A DNA stretch of 25,741 bases from Amoebophrya sp. AT5.2 (GCA_005223375.1 RXOD01004226.1:1-25741), one strand, 5' to 3'; shown: positions 1-10,900, numbered from the stretch's first letter. A program made the numbers and translations. Notes: generated by a model not told the origin, from the sequence alone.

Positions 1-91
1 AGCGTTGCTCTCTCGCTAGCCACGGCGGCATCTATCTGAAATGCAACTTGTCATCTTTTCTTCTTCTTTCGCGCACGCGCACGCGAATGAT

Positions 92-2338
92 CTAAAGCTT
101 CGGCGCTGCTCCGCACGCCATGAGTTTCTGGAGTTGCATTCGGAGCAGTGCTTCTTGGTTTTTCGCCTTTCGGCATTGCACCGTTTCCATGTGGAGTTCC
201 GCCTCTAGCCTTGCGAGTTTCTTCTTCCACCTCTGCACCACTACAGTTCGGTCTTCCGCCACGATCCGCATAATTGGCATTCCGGCCGCCGCATCGCTTA
301 CCTTCCCCCCCACGCTCGCGCCGACTGGTTCGAGGACCGGCTGGGCGTCGTAGTCGATCGGAGGTGGTGGGCGACCTCCTCCTGCACGAACTGCACCTCC
401 TGTGACTGTGTAGGGACCCGGACCTACTCCCTTGTTCTGCCCGCTGCTTCTGCTCCGCGGGGAAGCGCTCCTCCCCCGCAGCAATTGCTCCACAATGTTG
501 TCCACATGAGGATCTCCTCCCTGCGAGGTACTAGGTCCTGTTCCGGGCACGATGACCAAAAACTTGGTCGCGCGGGATTCGAGCGTTGTTAACGTGTACA
601 CGCCGGACTCTTCGCGCACGAACCACTGCTCGAACTGGATTTTCACTTCGTTCCGCCTCGCCGGCTCCTTCCGGTCGGTGGCAAAACAAAGCACGAACGT
701 CATCTGCTGCCGGTTTAACCAGTTATTTTTATTGGTCATCATCTGGGGGGAGGTCGTGCTGTTTGCCTTTAGTTCGTACGCTGTTGATGATGCCGCTTCT
801 CGACGAGGTTTCTGTTCACTTTCGATTTCGTCCTGCTGTAGTTTTTCTTCGTCCGCCTCCGCTTGTAGTTTCATTTTCTGGAGGTTTGTCTGCGACGTTT
901 CTTTCTCCATCAAATGGAGACGCGCCCCGTCGCTCAGCAGGTAAACGCTATCCACAGAAGATGAAACTGAACCGCTGCCCCCCGCCCTCACTGGCACCCC
1001 CGCAGCGGCATCTTCATCGTCGTCGTCCATCATGCCGGCGTTCAACTTCAGATGAACTGCTCGCTCGCAGGTCTCGTCCAGCGGAAACGGAGCGATGCTG
1101 GCTCCGCGGATGCCCCAGAACCCTTTCTCCGGCAGTTTCAGCTGCCCGCGGACGTTCAATTTGCCGAAGGGAACGAGGTACCGCCCGGAAACAACACTGC
1201 GGATGTGACAGAACTCGAGACTCTGAATGATCCGCATCGAGCCCCCCGCTGCTTTTAGCGAAGATGCGGTAGCGATTCCGCTCAGACCGCCGTGCGCCGG
1301 CAAGGCAGATAGTAGGTCGACTGCCGCGGGTCGTGCCGAGTGCGAGTAACTGAGAGCCTCGGCCTGATGTTCACCTCCTGATCCGCCTGCACCGCCGTGA
1401 TTATAGGCATACGAACTACTGTAGCTCCCTGCCGACTTCGGTCGCTCTCGTGCCATCGTCTGGAACCAGCAGAGGCCTTTGTCCGAGACCGTGTTCGGCT
1501 TTTGCCACAGGTGGTGTTTGCCGCGCGACAGATACGGGTGGTCGTGGTCGGGCTTCAGCTTTCGCCTGCGTGGTTTGGGATACTGGATCCTCTCGTGGGG
1601 CAGGACAGGTGGCCGCTTGGCCTTGTCGAAAGGGCCGCGCGTCACGGTGGTAGCGCCACGACCGGGTGAGGTCGGACCGACGCCGGGGCCGCGGAAAGGC
1701 GGCCTTTTCGTCGTGGCGTCTGGGCCACCGGCGTTCGGGGTGGGCCCGTCTGAGACGGCCGCTTTCCTCTTGGAAGGGGGCGCAGATGACGAAGAGGAGC
1801 TTGGTACCACTTGTTCCTCCTGGACGGCCACCACCTGTTCCGCTGGCGCGGACGGCGCGCCTCCAGCCCCGGCCGACTCAGCTGCCGCCTCCAACTGAGC
1901 GCCGCCACCTGTAGTTTGAGGTGTAGTACTAGCCGTGACGTCTGCTGGTGCTGCAGCTTCTTTTGCAAGCGTGAGTGGATTCGCGTCTGCTTCCATCTCC
2001 TCGCCCGCTTCCTCGATGACTCCACCGTACATGTCCAAGCCGGCATCCTCGCCCTCCCCGAAAGTCAGCTTCCAACCGTCCCCGGGTTTTTTCATCTCGA
2101 CGCGGTCACCCGCGAAGTGCCCGAAGTGTACAGCCGCTTGTTCGTCGTGGAGGAGCTCTCGCTCCTGAAAATTGTGTGTCCCGTCGACAAGCTCGGGGCC
2201 GTGTTCAGACAACGGCGCGAAGCTCTCGAGCGCTTCGGCCACTGCGGAGTCGAGCACAGATACGCTCTCGTCTTCGAAGAATGCCCCCTGATCTGGACGA
2301 TGCTCATCCTGAAAGGACACACGACGGCTGCTCGACAT
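92..2338 (-). CDS. Orphan 748-aa protein, disordered with C-terminal coiled coil
   Basis: I do not recognise this protein. The frame is open further upstream, but only from a TTG codon; the first ATG is at 2338 and begins MSSSRRVSFQDE, so I start there. The stop is TAG at 92-94. The first ~300 residues are acidic, then rich in Ala, Pro, Ser and Gly, and look disordered. A basic patch follows (YPKPRRRKLKPDHDHPYL). Two stretches look folded: around residue 390-430 (FGKLNVRGQLKLPEKGFWG) and around 560-600 (KIQFEQWFVREESGVYTLTT, then a hydrophobic KFLVIVPG strand). Residues of roughly 460-510 are Lys/Glu/Gln-rich and helical. The C-terminus, about 700-745, is a likely coiled coil (RWKKKLARLEAELHMETVQC). 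No intron is needed to keep the frame. It lies downstream of the RagA gene on the same strand. That it is a real gene is likely; its function is unknown. Confidence 0.75.
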   Translation of the reverse strand: MSSSRRVSFQDEHRPDQGAFFEDESVSVLDSAVAEALESFAPLSEHGPELVDGTHNFQERELLHDEQAAVHFGHFAGDRVEMKKPGDGWKLTFGEGEDAGLDMYGGVIEEAGEEMEADANPLTLAKEAAAPADVTASTTPQTTGGGAQLEAAAESAGAGGAPSAPAEQVVAVQEEQVVPSSSSSSAPPSKRKAAVSDGPTPNAGGPDATTKRPPFRGPGVGPTSPGRGATTVTRGPFDKAKRPPVLPHERIQYPKPRRRKLKPDHDHPYLSRGKHHLWQKPNTVSDKGLCWFQTMARERPKSAGSYSSSYAYNHGGAGGSGGEHQAEALSYSHSARPAAVDLLSALPAHGGLSGIATASSLKAAGGSMRIIQSLEFCHIRSVVSGRYLVPFGKLNVRGQLKLPEKGFWGIRGASIAPFPLDETCERAVHLKLNAGMMDDDDEDAAAGVPVRAGGSGSVSSSVDSVYLLSDGARLHLMEKETSQTNLQKMKLQAEADEEKLQQDEIESEQKPRREAASSTAYELKANSTTSPQMMTNKNNWLNRQQMTFVLCFATDRKEPARRNEVKIQFEQWFVREESGVYTLTTLESRATKFLVIVPGTGPSTSQGGDPHVDNIVEQLLRGRSASPRSRSSGQNKGVGPGPYTVTGGAVRAGGGRPPPPIDYDAQPVLEPVGASVGGKVSDAAAGMPIMRIVAEDRTVVVQRWKKKLARLEAELHMETVQCRKAKNQEALLRMQLQKLMACGAAPKL

Positions 2339-2989
2339 GTTCGAGTTCGTTTCCAGCTGCCGCAGCTGGTGAATTGCAGAGCAATCAATGCGCCTGACCC
2401 TGAGGACTGAGAGTGAAAAGAAGCACGGATGCGTAAGTGGATGCGCAAGGACAAAACGCAGACAATTTATGTGGTGGATGAAAGCTTTCTGAGGAAAAAC
2501 GGCGACGAAGCAGATTTGCTGGTTCCGTAAAGAGGAACACGCCAACGTCGCTCTGAATCGATCTAGCGGGACTGAGTACTACTGGCGCTTGTCATCTCTT
2601 CTTCACACTCGTCAAATATTCAGTCACGATCGTCGATCGAGCAAGTAGTTCTGCTTTGGCCTCTCTTCTTTCACCTCGTAGTCTGATGCGCACAACTTTT
2701 CCCGCCTGAGGAGGAGTAGGTGAACGCGCCAGATTCCGACCACCAGTCAACCCCTGAGTCGGACACCGACTAGGGCCAGGCAGCGCCTGCACTTTCCGAG
2801 CGTCGCCGTTCCTTGGTCTCAGTTCAGCTTGGACAATGTCAAACAATGGAATCAAAATCAGATGAGATGGGGGACGACCACGGCAACAATCGAAAAATGA
2901 TCGATCTTTCTTCATCATCAAAGCGAAAGCTCCACGATCATCTGGTGGATGGGACGTGGAAGTAGACCACCATAAACATAATTGTGAAA
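2339..2989. other. Intergenic region between RagA-like gene and the 748-aa orphan
   Basis: About 650 bp between the 3' end of the RagA-like gene and the start of the 748-aa gene. A minus-strand ORF (ATG at 2918 down to 2592, about 108 codons) is open, but it has no recognisable domain and a Pro/Arg-rich composition, so I do not call it. The segment 2568-2585 (GGGACTGAGTACTACTGG) recurs almost exactly inside the last intron of the neighbouring RagA-like gene. Nothing else is recognisable. Confidence 0.5.
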
Positions 2990-4626
2990 TTACAAGTGCG
3001 CTCCGAAGCCGAGTGTGGCGAGCTTTTCGAAGTGCTTGCGCGCGACATCGATGTTGGTCGCTGTACTCGCTGCGTGGACTGCCTTGTCGCTGGTGATGAC
3101 CATGATGCAGGTGTTGTGGGTAAATTTCTCCACAAACGCCGTGAACATACTGTTTTGCACCGTCAGACGCTTGAAAGAGCTGCCGGCCTGGAAGGGGAAT
3201 TGAAGGCCGGATGACGACTCACCAGCAGCATGAGAAACCACAATAGAGGAGCTAGACGTAGAGGGACTGAGTCTACTGGTACTGAGACTCGTTCTGGTAC
3301 TGCTTGACTTTTTTGTTGAGTAGTCCGCCTACAAAAAGCGGACTAAAGAAAAATTGGTGCGAAGCAGCCCGCAAGATTGTGAACCGAGCGTGCTCCTTCT
3401 GTTTTGACGAGAGGTGAATTTGAATACCTTCCCGCAGCTGAGCTTGAACTGTTTCACGATGTTGGATATTTTCTCGAAGCGGTGCGCGTCGGACATCAGT
3501 TTTCTGGTAGAGCTGGATATCACCACGAAGGTGGCCTTCTCGAACAGAACCACCTCGTCCGCCTCGCAGACCTCGCAGAAGTGCGCCAGCTGCCGCTCCA
3601 ACACGTCGATGTTTGGAATCAGCGAATACACGATCCGAGACCACGCCTGTAAAAAATATAATCGGTCGTAGTTGTAAACCAAATCAATCACGACGTGCCT
3701 TCAGAATCAGTTTGCTTATGAATGTTTTTACGTTCTTTCGAGCTGATCAACAAGATCTAGATGGATCGCGATCACGATCAGGGCTGCAAAGTAGCCTGGA
3801 CTCGGGGCGCAGAACACAGAGCACTAATTTAAATCCCAACTGCATGAATCTGTGAGCATCAAATGCGTAGAAGTTTGAGTGTTCTCATAGAACCTGTACC
3901 TTGAAGAGCGTTTCGTCCCATATGCTCGTTGGGTAGCACTGCACCTGTAGTTCGTTACCGGCGATCTGGAGCACCTGGCTTTCGTAGTGCTGGAACACGT
4001 TTCGGCGGTCCTTCTCGTGCACCAGGTCCATTTTGTGCACGAACACGAACACACGGGCGTCTGGCGACAGCTGCTTCATCGACTCGCAGGTGCTCTTCAA
4101 GTAGCTCATATCCTTTTGCACCTGACGAGGGCGTTTGACGACTTCGCGTTCGTCTTCGGTCCGCGCTCGCAGTCGCATGCATCAGTACTATCTTGTTCTG
4201 GCATTAAAAATTTGCACGGGCGAACTTTACACATACAATACGAATAGGCCTTACCTCCAGGTTGGCCCCTGCATTTCCCCCCGCGCTGGATATCATTTGT
4301 CCCGTTGAGCCGAGCACGTAAATGAGAACGTGCACGTTCCGGAAGATGTGGTCTCTCTGGCTTTCGAAGTAGTTCTCCATAAAGACGTCTTGGCCCCCGC
4401 AGTCCCACAAATTCAGCTGGAGGCTCCCGAGGAACCGCAGATTACAGTGCTCCACGTTGTTGGTTGGGTGCAGTCGGCTCGTTTCGCGAGCGAGGTAGTT
4501 CGCGAAAATAATCGACCGGATGGAGGTCTTGCCAGCACTCGCGCGGCCCATCAGGAGCACCTTCGACTGGGTGGGCTGCGTCGGCGCACTGGACTGAAAG
4601 GGCGGCATGCCCGTGTTACCCTGCAT
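2990..4626 (-). CDS. RagA/Gtr1-type small GTPase (four exons)
   Basis: Rag GTPases recruit TORC1 to lysosome- or vacuole-like membranes when amino acids are plentiful, working as RagA/RagC-type heterodimers. Exons on the minus strand are 4626-4255, 4121-3900, 3646-3428 and 3187-2990; all junctions are phase 0 and every intron is GT...CAG. The product is 336 aa, against 313 for human RagA. The motifs are in order: P-loop GRASAGKTS at 27-35, switch I Thr about 55 (PTNNVEH), DCGGQD at 75-80, HKMD at 153-156, and TSIWDE at 189-194. HKMD in place of NKxD is typical of the RagA/Gtr1 branch. The C-terminal half matches the Rag dimerisation (roadblock-like) domain, with [34 protein letters not shown] and the final RKHFEKL. 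An insertion of about 13 residues (near [18 protein letters not shown]) follows the DCGGQD strand. No RagC partner is in the window. Confidence 0.95.
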
Positions 4627-5951
4627 GTTGGTCTGACAATTCCAAATCCAATTGGAATCTCAGGTCGCTAAGTAGCAGTAGTTGTCGTCAGCACGATCTT
4701 GCTGTGGCTGTCCGATCCCGCCGGTTGCTGCAGCTTGAGCTTGTGCTGGGGCAGGTCAAGGTCTGAGGATCGAATATGACCGGTCCGGGAGCTCCTGTGC
4801 ACGGCCGCGGCTACAGGGTCCTTTGCCTTCGTTCCTTAGCACGTGCTGAATCCTCAGATAGCGTACTGAGGGCGAGGCCTCACGTCGTAGTGCAAGGGAG
4901 GGGCCGCGACGTCGTAGTGCAAGAGGACAGCATTGTCGGAAAAGCCGACGCAAGAAGACGACCGGCGCCCTGTCCGTCACTACATAACGTCCTCAGTGGT
5001 ATCACTTGTTCCGGGGTAATCCCATTTCCATGTGCTTGTCGTTGTCGATAGCGATTATATTTCTTTGAAGAACTTTAAGTACTTGAATTGAAGCTAGCTT
5101 AGCGGGTTCCTCTGACTTAGTGGATGTAGAGCTAGAGTTAAACTTCAACGCACACGCAGCAGTCGAAGACATTGCTTTAATGAAGGAGCACTCTGAAAAA
5201 ATAAGGGCTGGTTCAGGGTTTACGGCTGTTGAAAACGTAGATGGACGAGCATAAAAAATGGCGGAAAGAGGGGAAGTGATGCACGGACCAACACGCCACG
5301 CCATCTGGGTCTGGACCTGATTGCCTAAAATGAGATGAACAGATACAGACTCTGGAGTACCCGAATCAATGGGCAACGAGTTGTACTACCACATACGCGG
5401 AGCTGCAGGAGAAGTACTTCTAGTCGTTCTTGATGGAGATGGAGCCGGAAGATCAGAGATCTAGATCCAGTTTTGGAAATGCCATAACCAAGCCAATCCC
5501 CAGGGAAGGCCGTTGCGCTGAGTGAAAGTTTCAATCTCCTCGTCAAGGATGAACGCCGAAAATAGCTCGGAGACTCGCATGTGCGACGTGGTCATTTCCA
5601 TTTGTGCTTTAGTGAGTCCGTGCGTTCCATTATCGTGCTCGTAGTCCTCCTCGTGAACCACGGCGAGCATGGTCATGGACGATTACTAACTTACAACGGA
5701 AACAAAACCATCGTAAAAATTGAAATGAAGAAAGATAAAGTCGTGATGAAGCGTGCTCGTCGTTGGCGAATGGAATTCGAATTCCTCCACCGTGACGAAT
5801 CAACTACAGTCATGGATTTCGGTGAACGTCACCGTGATGAGGCAAAAGTCTTTTCATGACAAAGCAAAACCCAACTCGTTGTAAAACTGAAGCAAAGACA
5901 GAGAGTAAGATCATGCCAAGGCCAACCGCTCGTGGCGTGATTGTCAACGGT
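4627..5951. other. Long intergenic region with small doubtful ORFs
   Basis: This 1.3-kb stretch separates the EF-hand gene from the RagA-like gene. It holds a 15-bp direct repeat (ACGTCGTAGTGCAAG at 4882-4896 and 4909-4923) and a perfect 14-bp palindrome (GGAATTCGAATTCC at 5772-5785). It also holds several short minus-strand ORFs. One possible spliced pair would use a GTAC donor at about 5386 and a TTTTTTCAG acceptor at about 5200, leading into a 56-codon ORF that starts at ATG 5172 and ends near 5002. I found no start codon or domain that would make this a secure gene. Confidence 0.4.
5461..5676 (-). CDS. Possible small protein or exon, 71 codons
   Basis: An ATG at 5676 opens 71 codons to a TAG at 5461. 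The sequence is balanced and mildly acidic (for example MTMLAVVHEEDYEHDNGTHG and SELFSAFILDEEIETFTQ), unlike the Arg/Pro-rich translations of most mirror frames here. There is no recognisable domain. It could be a small gene, the first exon of a short spliced gene reaching toward 5002, or chance. I could not find a splice that joins it convincingly to a downstream exon. Confidence 0.25.
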   Translation of the reverse strand: MTMLAVVHEEDYEHDNGTHGLTKAQMEMTTSHMRVSELFSAFILDEEIETFTQRNGLPWGLAWLWHFQNWI

Positions 5952-7329
5952 TCACCCCAGTTTCCGCAGCCACCCCGGTCCGTAGACCAGATTCGGTGTT
6001 CTCTTCGCGGTCGTGCCCGTTCCCGACGGAGAGGGCCCTCCCCCTCCGGTTCCCGACGTTTGTTGCTCGTCGCCTCCTGGTTGAAGCAGCGACCCGAACT
6101 TCTGCATGAAAAGAAAGTAGTCGACCTCTTCCTCCTCCTCTCCCGCGTCAGAACCTTGCCGCTGCTGCTCGATCCCCTGCAACATGGAGTCGAAAACGAT
6201 GTCAGCGCCTTCCTCGGACAGGTTGAACTGGTTGAAAAACATGCGGATCTCTGCACGATCCACGCGCCCAGACTGTGGGTGTAAATCGATGGATTCGTTT
6301 GATTGAGGAACAAGTTGAAGATAAACAATGTTGAGATTCTATTCATTCATTGAGTTTGAGTTGGAAGTGAACGGCGCGAGCCTCGCCATCCCCATCCTCG
6401 ACTTCTAGTACTAGAGCCTATACCTAAGGTACTAGTTCTAGTACCTTATCCACGTCCAGTAGGCGGAAGGCTTCGCGGACGTTTCGGAACCTGCAGTACG
6501 CTTTTTGCTGTAGCAGTCGCAGCCACCACTTCACCTGTTCCTCCTTTGTGTGTTTCGCAAACCGCTCCACGCGCGCCATGGAGGAAAAGTCAACTTCTGG
6601 GGGCGGCTGAGGAAGCTGCTGGCCGCTGCCCTCCGCTGGTTTCGCAGCAAAGGCGGTCGAAGTCTGGGCGGCTGCCGAAAGGACCTGCGAGGGAGCGGAG
6701 TAAGAGTATCGTAGGTATAGTGTAAGTTTAATATTTGCTTCAAGAAAGTGTTTCATCAAAATCTGGCGGAGAGAGTAATGTAAGTTCTTGTTCTTGTACC
6801 GTCGCGGGGCTGCGACTGCTCGTCGAGGTCGATGACGAGGCTGCGGGGGGCCGCTGGTGGACTGTCCGTGTCGGCGAAGATGAGCCTCCTTTCGCGGGTG
6901 AAGAAACGCCGGCAGTCGCAGTGAAGCCCTCCCGCTTCGTAAGCCGGTGCATCGCATTGCGAAATTCTTGCTCTCGTTCGCAGAGCAACATTTTATCTCT
7001 GTAGTGCTCTCGCTTGGTGTCGTAGCTGCGGCAAACAATGAACAATCAATGAGTGAATCAATATCTTCAATTAGGCGTGACGTAGTCTCCTGGCACGACC
7101 GTCACGGTGACCAGTGTATTTTGTTTTTCTCAGGCTTTCGCTTTGTTAGCAGTAGCACGAAAAACAGCTATTTTTTTCGGCCCCGGCCCAAGAAAAAAAG
7201 AATCCTGAAGAGGATAGCTGCACATGACGCTCGGTTGACGAACGCAAAGCGCGAGAAAACGTAGCACAACGCCGGCAGCACAACGGCAACACACCGGTAG
7301 TACTCACGATGAGATAAAGTACAATTCAT
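5952..7329 (-). CDS. EF-hand calcium-binding protein (four exons)
   Basis: A predicted 270-aa protein with exons 7329-7304, 7025-6800, 6684-6445 and 6272-5952. The third junction rebuilds a complete EF-hand loop, DVDKSGRVDRAE (residues 161-172), with Asp at 1, 3 and 9, Ser at 5, Gly at 6 and Glu at 12. It is flanked by helices NVREAFRLL and IRMFFNQFNL, so calcium binding is expected. A second, degenerate EF-hand may follow (DSMLQGIEQQRQ to EEVDYFLFMQKFG) with an acidic run in place of a proper loop. The N-terminus is a charged helix (KREHYRDKMLLCEREQEF) followed by a Ser/Pro linker. All three introns start with GTAC and end with CAG. I chose exon 1 (MNCTLSHR) because its GTACTA donor restores the frame, whereas the overlapping GTGAGT at 7307 does not. 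A shorter start at ATG 6991 is possible. Partner and location are unknown. Confidence 0.8.
6425..6448. repeat. Perfect inverted repeat across a 5' splice site
   Basis: Arms TAAGGTACTAG (6425-6435) and CTAGTACCTTA (6438-6448) are separated by TT. The exon/intron boundary of the EF-hand gene (exon ends 6445, intron begins at 6444 on the minus strand) lies inside the right arm. In the pre-mRNA the donor could therefore fold back on the start of the intron. A second 12-bp palindrome, TCTAGTACTAGA, lies at 6404-6415 in the same intron. Confidence 0.85.
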
Positions 7330-7979
7330 TGTGATCCGAGAAGTGGACACGACGCGGCAGTCACGCACGTGCGCCGCCGGCAAAAAAAAAAGGTGAAGGA
7401 ACTGTAAAAAAGTACGAATGAAGCACGAGAGAGGGATGCAGATCGAACCACACCGATTACTTAGGCGAAAAAAACGCTCCGACGTGAGCGTGACACATCA
7501 TAAAATAGATACCTCCTCCACCTCCGCGCACAAACCTTATTCGCATTGAACATGCCTCAGCCTCAAGCTCAACGTTAATCGTTATGCTCGTCGCGCTGCT
7601 GTCATGCGCATTTTTTTCTCTAGTAGCATTCAGTGAACCCAGGTCAAGATGAACTGCGTCAGCAGCAATCGGCAATTCGAATTCAATCGCAGATGCAGAG
7701 CGTAAATGAAGGTCTTCCAAGCCTGCACAGGGGCAGGGCGAGGAGGAGAAGGAGATGCTGAAGACTCCGGCTTGCGGCCCGCCGTGGTCGACGCCCCTCT
7801 CATTTTACTTTTAGTTTGGTCTCGGTGCCTGTCATTGACATTGTAGTTTGGTCTTCATTACTTTGGGCTACTTCATGATCTCATCATATCGCGGCGACCG
7901 TTAAAACTGCTGAGTATCAATCGATCATGAGCATCAGCGACAGTCGCGTCGCATCAGATGACGGGGCAGTTTCTTATTT
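7330..7979. other. Intergenic region between EF-hand gene and 1171-aa gene
   Basis: About 650 bp upstream of the EF-hand start. It has an A-run at 7382-7391 (a T-run on the gene strand) and a possible TTTTTTACAG splice acceptor near 7404, so an upstream non-coding exon of the EF-hand gene cannot be excluded. A minus-strand ORF runs from ATG 7803 to a stop at 7630, 57 codons, Ser/Pro-rich and then hydrophobic (MRGASTTAGRKPESSASPSP, later CRLLLTQFILTWVH). It has no recognisable domain. The short motif CCTCAAGCTCAACGTTAA at 7561-7578 resembles two sites near 18330-18446. Confidence 0.4.
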
Positions 7980-10900
7980 TTACTGCCCTGCCGCGGGCGC
8001 ACCGGCTCCCTGATTGCCAGGCCCCTGCTGCGCCAGCAACGGCCGCAACGCCATCTGAAACTCCAGTAGCGCGTCAATCACTTTCTGCGAAGCCAGCATT
8101 AGCTTCTCGTGGTCGATGCCGGTCGTTGAGCTTGTGGTTGAAATTGAAGAAGCGGAAGCAAACGTCGCCGGCCCAGCAACCACGGTTCCACGACTCGGAG
8201 CAACCGCACCATCCGGTAGTTGCGGCCCCACGAGCACACTCTGACTGGGCTCCGGCTCCTTGCGTCCCACCAGCAGCTCCTCGTGTTCCACCGATTCCAT
8301 CTTCATGAGTAGTTCCTCCCTCACTTCGTGCACCGTTTTCGCTCTCTTCCACTCCGCAGGAGGGTGGGACACCGAGCCTCCGTACTCCAGCAGGAAATCC
8401 CACAACTTGTACGCCTGGCCGTCATGGGGATCCACTCGGAACGCTTCGTCGTCCTCCTCGTCGTCGTTCTGGTCGAGCGGATGCTTCAAGAATTGGAACA
8501 GCATCGGAAGACTGGAATCCTCGTCGTTCTGCTCCTGCTTCTTCGTCTTGGTCTTGCTGCTGTTTTGCTCGTTTTTGGACGGCCCCCACTGATCAGCTTC
8601 AAGTTCAACACGGTTCTCGTCGTTCTGCAGCTCTACTCCCTCTGGCCCCCGCGCAGCACCACGGGCTTGCTGTTGCTTGGTGGTGTCTTGGGGCGCTTGG
8701 CTACAACTCGTCGCACCAACGACGTGCTTGACGTCTTCCGCCACAAGTGCGTCTGTCCGGACGACCACCGCGCTAAGCCACTGCTCCGGCGGGTCGCTCT
8801 CCGAGCCGCCGTATTCCGCGACGAACTCGTTGAGCCGATACGCCAGACCGTCATTGCAGTCAACCCGCCACTCGTCCTTTTTGTCGGTGGAAGATGATCG
8901 GAGCTCCTGCTGTTGTGGACCTTGTTGTAGTGGTTGACTTTCATCTCCTCCCGCAGCGGCAGCTGGTGCTTGTTTTCGTAGATGATCCTCGCGGAGATTG
9001 AGATTGTTAGAGTGGTGACCTCCTCGGACTTGAGGCTCCTTCACTTCGTTGACCTTCAGCTTCAAGCTTGGCATGTTGATCTTCCCTGCGACAGTCCCAT
9101 TTTCATGCGGGACCTGTGCCTGCGGCAGCATCTCCTCAGCGCAAGGAGTTGTAGTTTCCTCGAGCGGTTTCGCGTACTTTTGCCACAGGTTTCGGATTTT
9201 CAGCCCAATCAGCTTCGAGGTCCGGGTCGTGCGAGCGCATTGCGTCTCATCACGCTGCTTCTTGATACCGACCACTGCAGAGGGAGCTACTGCAGCACCA
9301 GCACAATTCGCTCCTAGATCTTCAACCTCACCAGGCCCTACTTGCTTCTTGAAAACGACCTTTTCATCTTGCGCCGCCCGAGAAAATTTCACCTTCGTCT
9401 TCTTCATCTGATCGCGATCGCGGGTAGAAGTTGCGCGTCCCGAACCGCCCCCGCCTCCGATCCCGGCGGGATCGCCAAACGTGACCAGCTCCGCGGATTG
9501 CAGCCACGCTGGCGGGTTCTTCATCAGTTCCTCGTATTCGATTGTTTCCCCAATTTCGTGTCCGGCCACGAACCGGCGCGCCGTTTTATTTGACGATTTC
9601 TTCTGCTCCATCTTCCCCCTCTTGATCCTCATGTTATCAGAGTTGCCTCGGGCAGCTTGCTCGAGCTCTTTTGTCAAAAAAGCCGTCGACGCAGGAACCC
9701 CGTCGACAGCAGCCTGGACCGGCACCCCGGAGGCGGCCGTCCCACGTCCCGTGGTCACGGACCCAGGACCTGTTGCTGTTGCTGTTTCTTCTTGTTCGTC
9801 CTCATCGTCTTCATCTGATCCTCCTGCCGCAGAGTTCACGCGCCTCAGCGTGCCGCCCTGCCCAGCACCTTCCTCGCCCCCGCAGCCGTCTTTCATGGCG
9901 ATTTCTCCAAATCCGCCAGCAACTGGGCCTTCCCGCCCCACGGCCGCCATGGTGGATGACGATGCGTTGGTCGTTGTCGGTGTGCGCCCACTCAAAACAT
10001 CGCTGCCAGGGCGAATTTCACGGTGTTCTTGGTCTCCGTCAACGACGAGAATGGATTTGAAGGCGCCCCCGCGCTGAGGGCTGCCTCGAAGGTGCATTTG
10101 CGGACTCTGCGGCAGGTACATGCTTTGGTTCTCCAGCGTTCCGCGTTGAAAAGCGGGCACTTCGCCTGCCTCTCCGTCCTTCCCATGCGCCGCCCCGCTT
10201 TCTCCTTGAACCTGGTCCGGGCCCCGTCCCGGACTGGGCTTCGGACTGGACGCTGAAGCTCCGAGTGTCAACTCTTGGAAGTGTGCAAATTCCGTTCGGA
10301 CTTCCTCCAACTTCCTGCTGCGCGTTAGAAAAGAGTCCGACGACATCGAGTGCAGAGACTGGTCCCACAGTGCGCGCCTCAACCGGAAGCCCAGCTCGGT
10401 CTCCTGCTCCGGATCGGACTTCAACAGCGCAAAAGTGTTATGCGTGCTCTTCAAGCCTTCCTCGGTGCCGCATGTTGCATCACCACCGAGTGTCGAGTTC
10501 GTCCCGCGGAGATCGACGTCGTTGCTCCCTTCCCGATCTTCACCGAGCGGGAGCTCCACCTTCAGCTCCATCTCAATCGACGACTCCTGTTGCCTGCAAG
10601 TTTCGCCAGCATCGCCCACGTCAGTTACAAGAACCTGCGGCTTCGCTGCCCGGAGCTGTCCCCGGAAATTCTTTTTTTCTCCAGCGTCCTCCGGCAACAT
10701 TCCCTCCATGTTTTTCTCCAGCTTGTTGTCCTTCTCGTAGAGGAACATAATCGCAACTTTCGGCCGATGCGCCCTCGTCAGTTTCTCGTACACCGCTTGA
10801 AGGAGCATCCTGTGCCGCGGTAGCGCCACGAACAGCAACCGGTCGTGCGCGGGCGGGTTGTCGAGCAGTGCTTCGGTTTCGCGGTCGGAGGTGACCCAGT

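Noticed and set aside
120..2410. Several plus-strand ORFs opposite the 748-aa gene
   Set aside because: They are Arg/Ser/Pro-rich mirror frames of a good minus-strand gene and carry no domain.
5810..6346. 178-codon minus-strand ORF overlapping the last EF-hand exon
   Set aside because: It is out of frame with the EF-hand loop and overlaps the exon and its intron.
7302..7308. GTGAGT splice donor at 7307 for EF-hand exon 1
   Set aside because: It is a textbook donor, but joining it to the acceptor at 7026 puts the charged EF-hand exon out of frame; GTACTA four bases on keeps it.
7441..7465. GGTTCGATC on the minus strand, resembling a tRNA B box
   Set aside because: No matching cloverleaf, A box or acceptor stem surrounds it.
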